Source: a virus. Taken from it: 22,212 bases of DNA. A program made the translations under genes and the position numbers. The stretch spans positions 1 to 22,212 of the IMG/VR virus record IMGVR_UViG_3300032180_000035, one strand, 5' to 3'. The notes under the pieces are model-generated. The model saw only the letters and a list, made by a program, of their open reading frames with translations. It did no database searches and was not told the DNA's origin. This document shows, one piece after another, positions 1 to 6,979 of this stretch; within the stretch, counting starts at the first letter, position 1, and each line of letters begins with the position of its first letter.

Positions 1-267
1 ACCCCAACGAATCTCACTGCCAGTGATGCTGCGGTAGGCTTTGGAGCCAATGTGAATGTTGGCGATGCGCCGACATTTAACCAAACACAAACATTTAATG
101 ACAACTCCAGCGCCGTCAATGCCGCTGGTGGGTATCACTTAGGGACGGGGGCTGTGACGGTCACCTGGGGGACCCCGGATGCCACAGATACATTGGTGGC
201 TGTGCGCGTGGTGGCCGTTGGTGGGGCCCCGGACGTGACACAGTTTTACAAGAGACGCGTACCATGA
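1..267 (+). CDS. C-terminal end of an unidentified protein (5' partial)
   Basis: Frame 1 is open from the first base to a TGA at 265-267, so this is the last 88 codons of a gene that begins before the window. The visible part is rich in Ala, Gly, Thr and Val and looks like beta-structured exported or virion-surface protein. It ends in a short basic tail, QFYKRRVP. The protein encoded at 4007-4201 ends in a very similar tail, QFFKRRIQ. The stop overlaps the ATG of the next gene (ATGA at 264-267), suggesting translational coupling. An internal GTG at 52 could be a start, but the frame is open upstream, so I treat it as partial. I do not recognise a family. Confidence 0.7.
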   Translation, partial: TPTNLTASDAAVGFGANVNVGDAPTFNQTQTFNDNSSAVNAAGGYHLGTGAVTVTWGTPDATDTLVAVRVVAVGGAPDVTQFYKRRVP

Positions 268-2117
268 CGAGAGTCCTTTTCTTTGTGATGTTGTTCATGA
301 TGGGGATTGTTGGTCCAGTGCAGGCTGATCTCTGGTCTACCATCCTCGATTCCACGCGGGCGATTGATTGGACGGTGGCGGGAGTCATTGGCGGGATACC
401 GACGACTCGTGCGAATTGTACGAATACGGCGTGCAATGACCTGGCACCAGGAGGAACCGGGACCGTGAGCGCCGCAACGATCAACAGTGCCTTATCCGGT
501 GCTCCGTCCGACACGGTGGTGCGTATTCGTGCTGGGACATTTACGATCAATGGTACGATCACCTTGGTCAGCAATAAAACATTGCGTGGGGCGGGCATGA
601 CAACAGCGACGGGCACGGTTTTGCAAGGGGCGAACGTCCAAATAGGCTCTGGGAATAATCATCCTGTTGAGGGAACCAACACGGCTATTACCAGCGGAGC
701 AACCAAGGGGTCCACATCGCTGACGCTCAACAGTGTGTCAGGAATTTCTGTTGGTACACTATTGCGGGTGACGCAAAACGATTTGAGTTATATGAGTGCT
801 CAAGGCTCTAGTGGTTGTGCGAATTGGGCCGATGAAGGTTGGGGGGCCGATCCCAATAGTTGTTCGGCGGCGAACTCCTGGGACTCGGGGCAAACTGTGC
901 GCGTCACGGCGCTTCCTGGTGGGAATGTCGTGACCATCGAACCGGCGCTCTACCTTGACTACACCAGCGGCCCACGAGTGCATCGGTTCACGGCGGACAT
1001 TGTGTCGGCAGGGTTGGAGGACATCCAAATTTACAGCAATGGCAGCGGGGCACCCATCACGATGTTCTCCTCCTACGGCTCCTGGATTACCAGGACGGGG
1101 ACCAATTTCACCACCTCTGCTGATTGGCTTGAGATACGCGATAGCTTGCACAACACGATTTCTAACAACTATTTCCTGGACGCATTCACCCATACAGCCG
1201 GCGGAAACGATGAATGTGTGAGCCTGCGGTATAAGTCCAGCGCCAATCTCATCGAGAATAATATCTTCTATCGCGGGCATGTGAGCGTCATGTTGGAGTG
1301 GGGGTCATCGGGGAATGTGATCTCATACAACTACGCGACGGGGAATTATGAGACCAACCCCTCGAATCATACCTGGTTCATCAACGATTTCAATTTCCAC
1401 GGGGCACACCCCATGTTCAATCTCTTCGAGGGGAACATTGGTGATAAGTTTCAGCCGGATGATACCTGGGGGTCCAACAGCCACACCACAATCTTTCGGC
1501 ATTGGTCCCGTGGATCACGCCAGTATGTGCCGCCAGAAAATACCAGGGGCACGCTCGATTTTGGTAACGCGGTTTGGGAGACCCAGAACAATATCGCCTA
1601 TGCAATGGATTCGATGACGCGCTTTCCGAATTTTGTTGCGGCGGTTGCCGGGTCTACACACTTGAACGCCCTTCCTCCTGTAGCGTTTCGTGACGCTCCA
1701 ACAACAGGATCAGACCCGTCTTGCTGGAGAACAGGATATGAATCGGCCAACAGTACGCCAGTATCACCAAACAATGTGACTGCGGAGCGATTCTTTCACG
1801 GTATTCCAGATTGTTTAACCGGCACCGTGACCTGGGATGGTGGGACCACGCACACGATCCCAGCAAGTTTTTATCTCTCCGCCAAGCCAAGTTGGTTCGG
1901 TTCGCTCGCCTGGCCTGGGATTGGCCCAGACATTACGGGGGGTGTTGATCCGCTCGGCATGGCGAAGAAGAACCCCGCGATGACGTGTTTCGACAACGCC
2001 ACATTGGATGCCACCAATCGCCCGATTATTGATGCGGCCGTCTGCTACGCCTCGATTAGTACCAGTTCTACCATGAGTGGAGGGGCGAAAGTCTCTGGTG
2101 GAGTCAAGATCCAATGA
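264..2117 (+). CDS. Secreted right-handed beta-helix (pectate-lyase-like) protein
   Basis: 617 residues. Residues 1-21 form a clear Sec signal peptide (basic start, hydrophobic core FFVMLFMMGIVG, probable cleavage after VQA). Around residues 75-115 is the typical opening of a parallel beta-helix: an open helix, a DTVVRIRAGTFTING strand pair, then NKTLRGAG. Repeats in the style of PbH1 follow at about 290-400 (NLIENNIFYRG, NVISYNYATGN, NLFEGNIGDKF). Such folds occur in polysaccharide lyases and hydrolases and in phage tailspikes. A signal peptide is not expected on a virion tailspike, so this could be a secreted depolymerase or a lysogen cell-surface protein. I cannot identify catalytic residues. 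The start overlaps the previous stop, and the end overlaps the next gene (ATGATG at 2114). Confidence 0.75.
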   Translation: MTRVLFFVMLFMMGIVGPVQADLWSTILDSTRAIDWTVAGVIGGIPTTRANCTNTACNDLAPGGTGTVSAATINSALSGAPSDTVVRIRAGTFTINGTITLVSNKTLRGAGMTTATGTVLQGANVQIGSGNNHPVEGTNTAITSGATKGSTSLTLNSVSGISVGTLLRVTQNDLSYMSAQGSSGCANWADEGWGADPNSCSAANSWDSGQTVRVTALPGGNVVTIEPALYLDYTSGPRVHRFTADIVSAGLEDIQIYSNGSGAPITMFSSYGSWITRTGTNFTTSADWLEIRDSLHNTISNNYFLDAFTHTAGGNDECVSLRYKSSANLIENNIFYRGHVSVMLEWGSSGNVISYNYATGNYETNPSNHTWFINDFNFHGAHPMFNLFEGNIGDKFQPDDTWGSNSHTTIFRHWSRGSRQYVPPENTRGTLDFGNAVWETQNNIAYAMDSMTRFPNFVAAVAGSTHLNALPPVAFRDAPTTGSDPSCWRTGYESANSTPVSPNNVTAERFFHGIPDCLTGTVTWDGGTTHTIPASFYLSAKPSWFGSLAWPGIGPDITGGVDPLGMAKKNPAMTCFDNATLDATNRPIIDAAVCYASISTSSTMSGGAKVSGGVKIQ

Positions 2118-2320
2118 TGCGGTGCGCACTCTGTTGGCGTCAGTTTTTGCGCGGTGGACCTGGTGAGGGCGTCATGACCATGAGTGAGTATCACGAAGTC
2201 TGTCTCGGATGCGGCATTCCTACGGACAAGAAATTGCTCGTCAATGGCTATTGCAAGGAGGGGTGTGCGAAATCTGCTACTCGCGCTCGCACTGACGCTG
2301 ATCTGCGCCTCGTGGGCTAA
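2114..2320 (+). CDS. Small zinc-ribbon-like protein
   Basis: 68 residues starting at an ATG that overlaps the previous TGA. It has three cysteine pairs: C4/C7 (CALC), C30/C33 (CLGC) and C47/C51 (CKEGC), the pattern of a small zinc-binding protein. Two later in-frame ATGs (2174, 2180) would lose the first pair, so I prefer 2114. The 3' part overlaps the start of the FN3 protein, whose Shine-Dalgarno sequence lies inside the CKEGC codons. Downstream at 4205 is a second small CxxC protein. The function is unknown; the paired cysteines are the main reason to think it is coding. Confidence 0.5.
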   Translation: MMRCALCWRQFLRGGPGEGVMTMSEYHEVCLGCGIPTDKKLLVNGYCKEGCAKSATRARTDADLRLVG

Positions 2321-2954
2321 CGCGGCCTGGACCGTCGCCCCGGCGTCGCTTGCAGTCACGGAGACCTATAATCAGGCCCCCGTCTCTGTGAGTCTCACCG
2401 TGACCAATACGGGCACGGCAGGCGTTGCCGTCACCTGGGTCGATAGCTTGGATTACTTCAAGGGACTCCTCCCATCCGTGACGCAGACCGTCCCCGTTGG
2501 CGGCACAAAGACCTGGACGATCGGCGTGAATGTGCAAGATCCTTATGGCTGTGTACCGAGTTGCCCGATGCCAGTGGGGACCTATAGCGGATCGGTCGTG
2601 ATGACTGGAGGAGGACAGACTATAACAGTGCCGGTCACATTGACGGTTGCACCCGCAACGCCTCCGGTTGTACCTGGGAAAGTAGCCGGTGTCACCTTGC
2701 AGATTCAGACGGTCCCTGATCCCTTGTTGCTGTCCTGGACCGCCAACACCGAACCGGATCTGGCTGGATACAAGGTCTACCAGCGCATTCTTTCCTCGTC
2801 TTACGGCACTCCGCTCGCGGTCTTGGGCAAGGTGACGACCTACCAGGTCAACGGCATTCAGCCAGGGCTGACCTATTCCTATACCGTGACCGCGTACGAT
2901 ACCTCTGGCAACGAAAGTTCGAAGTCCAACGAAGTGAGCAAAACCATTCCATGA
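2265..2954 (+). CDS. Secreted protein with Ig-like and fibronectin type III domains
   Basis: About 229 residues from the GTG at 2265, which has AAGGAGGG at 2255-2262 upstream; the in-frame ATG at 2244 is an alternative that would add a basic n-region. The signal peptide is RNLLLALALTLICASWANA. A beta-sandwich domain of about 105 residues follows, resembling bacterial Ig-like/ASH modules (SLTVTNTGTAGVAVTW ... GTYSGSVVMTGGGQT). Then come a VPGKVAGVTLQIQ linker and one FN3 domain (LLLSWTANTEPDLAGYKVY ... GLTYSYTVTAYDTSGNES). FN3 modules in phages usually bind surfaces or carbohydrates. The stop overlaps the ATG at 2951. Confidence 0.75.
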   Translation: MRNLLLALALTLICASWANAAWTVAPASLAVTETYNQAPVSVSLTVTNTGTAGVAVTWVDSLDYFKGLLPSVTQTVPVGGTKTWTIGVNVQDPYGCVPSCPMPVGTYSGSVVMTGGGQTITVPVTLTVAPATPPVVPGKVAGVTLQIQTVPDPLLLSWTANTEPDLAGYKVYQRILSSSYGTPLAVLGKVTTYQVNGIQPGLTYSYTVTAYDTSGNESSKSNEVSKTIP

Positions 2955-2965
2955 AAGGAGCGATC

Positions 2966-3319
2966 GTGAAGATCTTATTGGCACTGTTTCTTCTCGTCAC
3001 TGTGCTAGTAGTTCCGCAATTCAGTCAGGCGGCGACCCAGCAGGCCTTTCTTACGTGGTCTGATCTGCCCAATGAGACCGGCTATGTGATTGAACGTAAA
3101 GTGGGGCCAACTGGCACCTATGCCCAGGTTGGTACCACGGCGGCCGGTGCCGTGACGTTTACCGATCCGAACTTGGCACAAGGCACGAACTATTGCTGGC
3201 ATGTCTTTGGGGCTAACGGCATAGGCAATGGTGTGCCGAGCGATGATGTCTGTGTCGGGACGGCTGGAGTACCAGGGAAAGTCGGACCCGTTACCGTGAC
3301 AATTGTGATTGTGCCCTAG
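2966..3319 (+). CDS. Secreted single-domain fibronectin type III protein
   Basis: I choose the GTG at 2966 because AAAGGAG at 2954-2960 sits 5-6 bases upstream; an in-frame ATG at 2951 overlaps the previous stop and is an equally possible coupled start. From GTG the protein is 117 residues: a signal peptide (KILLALFLLVTVLVVPQFSQA), then one FN3-like domain (AFLTWSDLPNETGYVIERK ... GTNYCWHVFGANGIGNG). It ends with VPGKVGPVTVTIVIVP, close to the linker that precedes the FN3 domain of the upstream gene. It therefore looks like an FN3 unit cut off just before a second one. It stops at TAG 3317-3319, which overlaps the next gene's Shine-Dalgarno sequence. Confidence 0.75.
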   Translation: MKILLALFLLVTVLVVPQFSQAATQQAFLTWSDLPNETGYVIERKVGPTGTYAQVGTTAAGAVTFTDPNLAQGTNYCWHVFGANGIGNGVPSDDVCVGTAGVPGKVGPVTVTIVIVP

Positions 3320-3333
3320 GAGGCAGGTTGGGC

Positions 3334-4029
3334 ATGCGAGCGATCAGAATCCTTGCGGTCTTCGTCCTGATGCTCTGTGGGGGGCGGCTCGTGCTGGCCG
3401 CTGACACCACGATTAGTAACCTCACGGCGGCCTCCTCGATGGCCGACGCGAACGAATTTGCGATCAACGAGGCGGGGACTTCGAAGAAGCTCTCCGGCAC
3501 GCTGATAAAGGCGTGGGCAGGGAATGTGCTGCGGAATGTCTCGACTGCGGCGCAATCGCCAGCGGCCGGGGCCTCTACGTATCTGACCAACTCCAACATT
3601 GCGGTCCCGACGGGGAAACTACGGATTGGAACGGTCTTTCGGTGGACCTTGGTATTCACCAAGACTGCCGCCGGGACTGCAACCAGAGCCCATATTGTGC
3701 GCATTGGCACATTGGGCACCACGGGGGACGCGGCCATTATTACACTGACCTCCGGGACGCCTACGGCGGCGGTCGATACAGGCATCCAGATCATTACCGT
3801 CGTGATTCGAGGGCCGTTGAGTGCCTCCTGTATCGCTTCAGGTGGCAGCTCTGCCAGTCATCAACTGTCCACGACCGGCCTTTTCGCTGTCCAAACTGAG
3901 ACCCTGCAAGTTACCTCTGGCACATTTGATTGTACTGTGGCGAATCTCATTGTGGGGTTGAGCGTGACGACTGGGGCTTCGGAAGCGTTGACGTATCAGC
4001 AGGTGATTGCTGAAGCCTATAATCTGTAG
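3334..4029 (+). CDS. Exported fibre-like protein of unknown function
   Basis: 231 residues from the ATG at 3334; a TTG at 3328 adds two residues. AGGAGG at 3318-3323 serves either start. The N-terminus is a signal peptide (RAIRILAVFVLMLCGGRLVLA). The following segment, DTTISNLTAASSMADANEF ... SKKLSGTLI, resembles the motif found at the start of many phage tail fibres (a short ISxLPAA-type strand, an EF/ELxxxN strand, then KKLSxxxL). The rest is Thr/Ala/Gly-rich beta structure. A fibre-like motif behind a signal peptide is unusual: virion proteins are normally not exported by Sec. It stops at TAG 4027-4029 and overlaps the next gene by 23 bases. Confidence 0.65.
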   Translation: MRAIRILAVFVLMLCGGRLVLAADTTISNLTAASSMADANEFAINEAGTSKKLSGTLIKAWAGNVLRNVSTAAQSPAAGASTYLTNSNIAVPTGKLRIGTVFRWTLVFTKTAAGTATRAHIVRIGTLGTTGDAAIITLTSGTPTAAVDTGIQIITVVIRGPLSASCIASGGSSASHQLSTTGLFAVQTETLQVTSGTFDCTVANLIVGLSVTTGASEALTYQQVIAEAYNL

Positions 4030-4201
4030 CCTGCTTTTGTTGGGCCTGCTGGTGCCAGCGACGACACTAGCGGATGGCTGTATTCTGATGGAGGACGCGG
4101 TGAGCTTTCTGCTGCAAGAAGGTGGAGCGGGACGCATCCTGTTGGAAGGGCAGGCGATTTGTGCAGGCGGGGTTCAATTCTTTAAGAGGCGGATACAGTG
4201 A
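4007..4201 (+). CDS. Small exported protein with basic C-terminal tail
   Basis: 64 residues from a TTG at 4007, inside the end of the upstream gene. Residues 1-22 form a signal peptide (KPIICSLLLLGLLVPATTLA). The mature part is about 42 residues, with an acidic/hydrophobic repeat-like stretch (ILMEDAVSFLLQEGG then RILLEG), and ends in GGVQFFKRRIQ. The end resembles that of the first, partial protein (QFYKRRVP). Short phage proteins with LLxEDG-type repeats occur, but I know of no established function. The start is uncertain: the Shine-Dalgarno is weak (AGGTG just upstream) and the codon is TTG. Confidence 0.55.
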   Translation: MLKPIICSLLLLGLLVPATTLADGCILMEDAVSFLLQEGGAGRILLEGQAICAGGVQFFKRRIQ

Positions 4202-4204
4202 GCC

Positions 4205-4450
4205 ATGCTCTGGTCACGGCGCTGTCCACGGTGTGGGGTGCTTCTGACAAAAGAGACACCATGGGAGCCATGGAAGTGCGAGCGATGCCATTGGATAGGG
4301 GAAGATGATGTCAGCCGAGACCCACGAGACGATACAGGACCAGCTGCTCCGGCACGAGGGCCTGCGCCGATTTCCCTACAAGGACAGTGCCGGGAAGTGG
4401 ACGATTGGGGTCGGCAGAAATTTGGACGAGGTGGGGATTACGAAGAATGA
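4205..4450 (+). CDS. Small CxxC zinc-ribbon protein overlapping the lysozyme start
   Basis: The first 32 residues form a compact zinc ribbon: CPRC at 7-10 and CERC at 25-28, separated by 14 residues. The ATG lies three bases after the previous stop. The frame stays open to 4450 and so overlaps the lysozyme gene by 146 bases; the overlapping tail (Asp/Pro/Gly/Arg-rich) has no recognisable structure and looks like an alternative-frame reading of the lysozyme. The CxxC part is probably real. Whether the whole length is made is uncertain. Together with the protein at 2114 it gives two zinc-ribbon proteins in this accessory block. Confidence 0.5.
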   Translation: MLWSRRCPRCGVLLTKETPWEPWKCERCHWIGEDDVSRDPRDDTGPAAPARGPAPISLQGQCREVDDWGRQKFGRGGDYEE

Positions 4451-4754
4451 GGCGTTGTATCTTTTGGACAATGATCTGGGGCGCGTGCGGGCCGAACTAG
4501 ATCAGGCGCTTCCGTGGTGGCGAGAACTGGATCTGATTCGGCAACAGGTCATGATCGACCTCGGGTTCAATCTTGGGGTCCTGACACCACCAGAGACGGC
4601 GAAACTGTTGACGTTCACGCATACGCTTGATCTGATTAAAAGCGGGCGTTACGCAGCGGCGGCGGAGAATTTGACCAAGACGAAATGGCATAGCGATGTT
4701 GGGGTTCGTGCCCTGGAACTCGAAGCAATGTTGCGCATGCCAGTGGAGACCTGA
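4305..4754 (+). CDS. Endolysin: T4-type lysozyme, glycoside hydrolase family 24
   Basis: 149 residues. It should cleave the N-acetylmuramic acid to N-acetylglucosamine bond of peptidoglycan at lysis. The GH24 catalytic triad is visible as E18 (LLRHEGLRRFPYKD), D27 and T33 (WTIGVGRNL); the spacing of 9 and 6 residues is the same as E11-D20-T26 of T4 lysozyme. The helix RQQVMIDLGFNLG and the terminal RALELEAMLRMP region match the family's C-terminal lobe. There is no signal peptide, so it needs a holin. ATGs at 4305 and 4308 are both possible after GGGGAAG. The stop overlaps the next start (TGATG). Confidence 0.93.
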   Translation: MMSAETHETIQDQLLRHEGLRRFPYKDSAGKWTIGVGRNLDEVGITKNEALYLLDNDLGRVRAELDQALPWWRELDLIRQQVMIDLGFNLGVLTPPETAKLLTFTHTLDLIKSGRYAAAAENLTKTKWHSDVGVRALELEAMLRMPVET

Positions 4755-5290
4755 TGGACGGCCAACTGATTCTTGGAATTATCGTGGCGGTTGTGGGGTT
4801 CATCGGATCGATGTTCTGGTTTGGCCATCGGTTGGGGGTCATGTCTTCGGAATCGGTTGCCCAGACTAAAATTCAAGAGGGCTTACGGACCGATCTGGAG
4901 GCATTGAGGGTTACGGTTAATTTAATGGGCGTGATTGTGTCTGGGGTGAAGACGGTCGAGGATGATGTAAAACTCATCAAGGACAGTCTATTCCGCCGAG
5001 CGCAGGCTGAGTTGGCGAGCAAGGGCTGGGGCGGCTTTGCGAGTCCATTCCACATTGGGCAGGTCGGCGTGGACGCCATTCTGCCGTTCATCACGGAGTT
5101 TGTGCCCTTCTACTGCAATACGAAAAAGGAACACCCCGAGATGAGCGATCAAGAGTTCTTCTGGCTCCTCGAAAAGAACTTTGGTGATGTCATTATCGAG
5201 AAAATCTGTGCCCCGCAGCAACTCTCGCAGTTAGGCTGCCTGATTGCCATTCTCGAAGTCTGTAAACTGGAAGGAGCAAAACATGCCTGA
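4754..5290 (+). CDS. Single-pass membrane protein with coiled coil, unknown
   Basis: 178 residues. Residues 4-24 (QLILGIIVAVVGFIGSMFWFG) form one transmembrane segment at the extreme N-terminus. A predicted helical or coiled-coil stretch follows (about 35-85, EGLRTDLEALRVTVNLM ... VEDDVKLIKDSLF), then a C-terminal domain with PFITEFVPFYCN, QEFFWLLEKNFGDVII and three cysteines. Its place directly after the lysozyme, with overlapping stop and start, suggests a role at the membrane during lysis (holin partner, antiholin or spanin-like), but no family is recognised. The C-terminus overlaps the next start by 8 bases. Confidence 0.65.
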   Translation: MDGQLILGIIVAVVGFIGSMFWFGHRLGVMSSESVAQTKIQEGLRTDLEALRVTVNLMGVIVSGVKTVEDDVKLIKDSLFRRAQAELASKGWGGFASPFHIGQVGVDAILPFITEFVPFYCNTKKEHPEMSDQEFFWLLEKNFGDVIIEKICAPQQLSQLGCLIAILEVCKLEGAKHA

Positions 5291-5489
5291 TATTGCGAGT
5301 TCCCTTGAGACGGAGCTGATTAAGGTCCGCGTGACGATTGGGCCGATCAGTCTGGATGTGGAAGACAGGTCCGACAAGCTGACATTGCTCGTGACGAAGA
5401 TCGTCGAGTCGTTCATTGGGAGAAAGATTATCGGGGTGACGGCGGGATCAGATGTGATCACTGAACTAAAGAGCAAGACAGGTACTTGA
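5283..5489 (+). CDS. Small conserved-looking protein, unknown
   Basis: 68 residues from the ATG at 5283, chosen because GGAAGGAG at 5269-5276 lies just upstream; a longer in-frame reading from 5244 would lie inside the preceding gene. The protein has an N-terminal strand and helix (SSLETELIKVRVTIGPISLD) and a helix ending in IVESFIGRKIIG. It has no signal peptide, TM segment or cysteine. Its start lies 8 bases inside the upstream gene and it ends one base before the nuclease gene, so it is probably co-translated with both. No family is recognised. Confidence 0.6.
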   Translation: MPDIASSLETELIKVRVTIGPISLDVEDRSDKLTLLVTKIVESFIGRKIIGVTAGSDVITELKSKTGT

Positions 5490-5490
5490 T

Positions 5491-5931
5491 ATGCGCACTC
5501 GCGATTTTTGGCTCGGTCTCACATTGGGCTTCTGGATCGGCGCACTCATGGGGATGGTCTCTATGGTCAAGGCCGAAGACCTCCCCAATGTCGTCTGGCT
5601 GACCTGCTATGACGGCGATACGTGCAGTTTCGATGTGATGCTGCCTGCCGTGTTCGGGAGCGCGATCGGGGTACGCTTGACCGGCATTGACGCGCCGGAG
5701 ATCAATGGGAAATGTCAGAAGGAACAGGATCTGGCGAAGGCGGCGCGGGACTTTCTCAAGGCGCAGATGCAGGACAAGACCATCGTGCTGCAACAGGTGT
5801 TCAGGGACAAGTACTTTCGCCTGGAAGCCGTCATCCTGGCGAACGGCGTGAATCTCAACCAATTGATGATCGAGAATGGCTACGCGGTGCCGTACAATGG
5901 CTCAGGACCACGAAAGGATTGGTATCTATGA
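5491..5931 (+). CDS. Exported staphylococcal-nuclease-like (thermonuclease) protein
   Basis: 146 residues. Residues 1-28 form a signal peptide or signal anchor (WLGLTLGFWIGALMGMV ... VKA). The mature part is an SNase/OB fold: YDGDT with D43, then VRLTGIDAPE with R62, D67 and E70, and DKYFRLEA with R110. These match D21, R35, D40, E43 and R87 of the classical enzyme, with identical spacing from R to D (5) and R to E (8), so the calcium and catalytic residues are complete. It would cut DNA or RNA in the periplasm or outside the cell. At 146 residues it is near the minimal length for the domain. It ends inside the ATGA of the next gene. Confidence 0.85.
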   Translation: MRTRDFWLGLTLGFWIGALMGMVSMVKAEDLPNVVWLTCYDGDTCSFDVMLPAVFGSAIGVRLTGIDAPEINGKCQKEQDLAKAARDFLKAQMQDKTIVLQQVFRDKYFRLEAVILANGVNLNQLMIENGYAVPYNGSGPRKDWYL

Positions 5932-6113
5932 CCGACGCACTAAAGGGAAAGCTAGAGCATGTGAAGACAGGGCTATTGGTGGGCACGGTGCCGACGCCGA
6001 GCAAGATCCATGAAATCTTCGAGGACATTCAGGCCCTCCTCTACGATTTGGATCTGCGCGTGAAAGAATTGGAAACCGGCAAGGTCCCCTACATGGAGCC
6101 GAGGGGGAATTAA
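5928..6113 (+). CDS. Small helical protein, unknown
   Basis: 61 residues from the ATG at 5928, which overlaps the nuclease stop (ATGA) and has AAAGGA at 5913-5918, nine bases upstream. The open frame runs much further 5' (to 5712), but that part lies inside the nuclease gene. The protein is mostly helical and amphipathic (KIHEIFEDIQALLYDLDLRVKE), with no signal peptide or cysteine. It could be a small soluble partner of the nuclease or the lysis proteins. Only position and coupling support this; no family is recognised. Confidence 0.6.
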   Translation: MTDALKGKLEHVKTGLLVGTVPTPSKIHEIFEDIQALLYDLDLRVKELETGKVPYMEPRGN

Positions 6114-6115
6114 AC

Positions 6116-6400
6116 ATGGATACCTTGATTTTGGTATGTGTCACTGTGATGGGAATCTCGGACTCGATCCTTGCTATTCCGAATCCTCCAGACCCGCATT
6201 ACGCCTTTACGCATTGTACGGTGCATGACACTCTGAAGGAGGCCGCAATGGCCGAATTTAATCGGCGCAAGGGTGGAACTATATCGGTACCGTACAATCA
6301 TGAAACCGAGTCCGTGACATACTACAAAATTGATCTGAAAGAAAAGACCATGATGGCTATCCAAACTCCAAGAATTCGCATTGAAGTGGATGAGAAATGA
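6116..6400 (+). CDS. Small protein with hydrophobic N-terminus, unknown
   Basis: 94 residues. The ATG follows the previous TAA by two bases, with a G-rich stretch upstream (GAGGGGGAA). Residues 1-21 (DTLILVCVTVMGISDSILAI) are hydrophobic but carry an acidic residue at position 2 and lack a basic n-region, so export is uncertain. The remainder has a helix (TLKEAAMAEFNRRKGG) and strands typical of a small alpha/beta domain (ESVTYYKIDLKEKTMMAI, RIRIEVDEK). No family is recognised. It sits among short genes with membrane or export signals. Confidence 0.6.
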   Translation: MDTLILVCVTVMGISDSILAIPNPPDPHYAFTHCTVHDTLKEAAMAEFNRRKGGTISVPYNHETESVTYYKIDLKEKTMMAIQTPRIRIEVDEK

Positions 6401-6411
6401 AGGGGAACTGA

Positions 6412-6591
6412 GTGTGGTTCTTGCTCATCGTCTTTTTGCAATGGCCGTTCCAATCCTTTGTACTGGAACGATTTGCCAATGAGGAAGACTGTCTCGATCG
6501 GCGTGACCAGGTGGGCTATGACATGGCGGAAACCTATCCCTATGAAGCAGATTTTGTGATCGTCTGTCGATTGAAACCACGGGTCGTTTAA
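6412..6591 (+). CDS. Small membrane-anchored protein (GTG start), unknown
   Basis: 59 residues read from a GTG at 6412, preceded by AAGGGG at 6400-6405. The stop is TAA 6589-6591, followed closely by the next gene's AAGGAGG. The N-terminus is hydrophobic and aromatic (WFLLIVFLQWPFQSFVL), suggesting a membrane segment. The rest is acidic and polar (RFANEEDCLDRRDQVG ... YPYEADFVIVCRLK), with two cysteines that could form a disulfide if exported. It fills an otherwise empty gap in a very compact operon and is short enough to be missed by length cut-offs. Confidence 0.6.
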   Translation: MWFLLIVFLQWPFQSFVLERFANEEDCLDRRDQVGYDMAETYPYEADFVIVCRLKPRVV

Positions 6592-6604
6592 CCAAGGAGG
6601 CGTT

Positions 6605-6979
6605 GTGCGAATCTATTTGAGACTCCTATTCATGATGTTGGCCATGATCCCGGCAAGGCTGGCGTTGGCGCAGGCGGTCGCCACAGAGGCTCCTGCGTCA
6701 AGCAATCCCTGGGAGCATCTATTGAAGCTGATCTTCCCGGTCATTCTGACGGCGGTGGGGCCGATCCTCACAGGGTTTATCAAGACCGCGCCGGGCTGGG
6801 TCAAGTTCATTGTGGCCAGTATCGGCACGACCATAGTTGGGTTTGGGGCCGGATCCATTCCAGATTTCCCGGTCTATCCTGATACAGGAGCGGAAATCGG
6901 CCTGGGTGCAGGAGCGACTAGTCAAGCCATTCTAAACGGCTGGCTGAAGCGACCGGATGGGGAGGCACCGAAATCATAA
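6605..6979 (+). CDS. Candidate holin: small membrane protein with signal sequence
   Basis: 124 residues from GTG at 6605 with a strong AAGGAGG at 6594-6600. Residues 1-22 form a signal peptide (MRIYLRLLFMMLAMIPARLALA). Two hydrophobic helices follow, at about 39-59 (LLKLIFPVILTAVGPILTGF) and 65-84 (WVKFIVASIGTTIVGFGAG), and a weaker Gly/Ala-rich one at 97-112; the tail is charged. Small size, two or three TM segments, a charged C-terminus and closeness to a lysozyme lacking a signal peptide fit a holin. The signal peptide would put the N-terminus of the mature protein outside, which is unusual. It could be another envelope protein. The stop overlaps the next ATG (TAATG). Confidence 0.55.
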   Translation: MRIYLRLLFMMLAMIPARLALAQAVATEAPASSNPWEHLLKLIFPVILTAVGPILTGFIKTAPGWVKFIVASIGTTIVGFGAGSIPDFPVYPDTGAEIGLGAGATSQAILNGWLKRPDGEAPKS

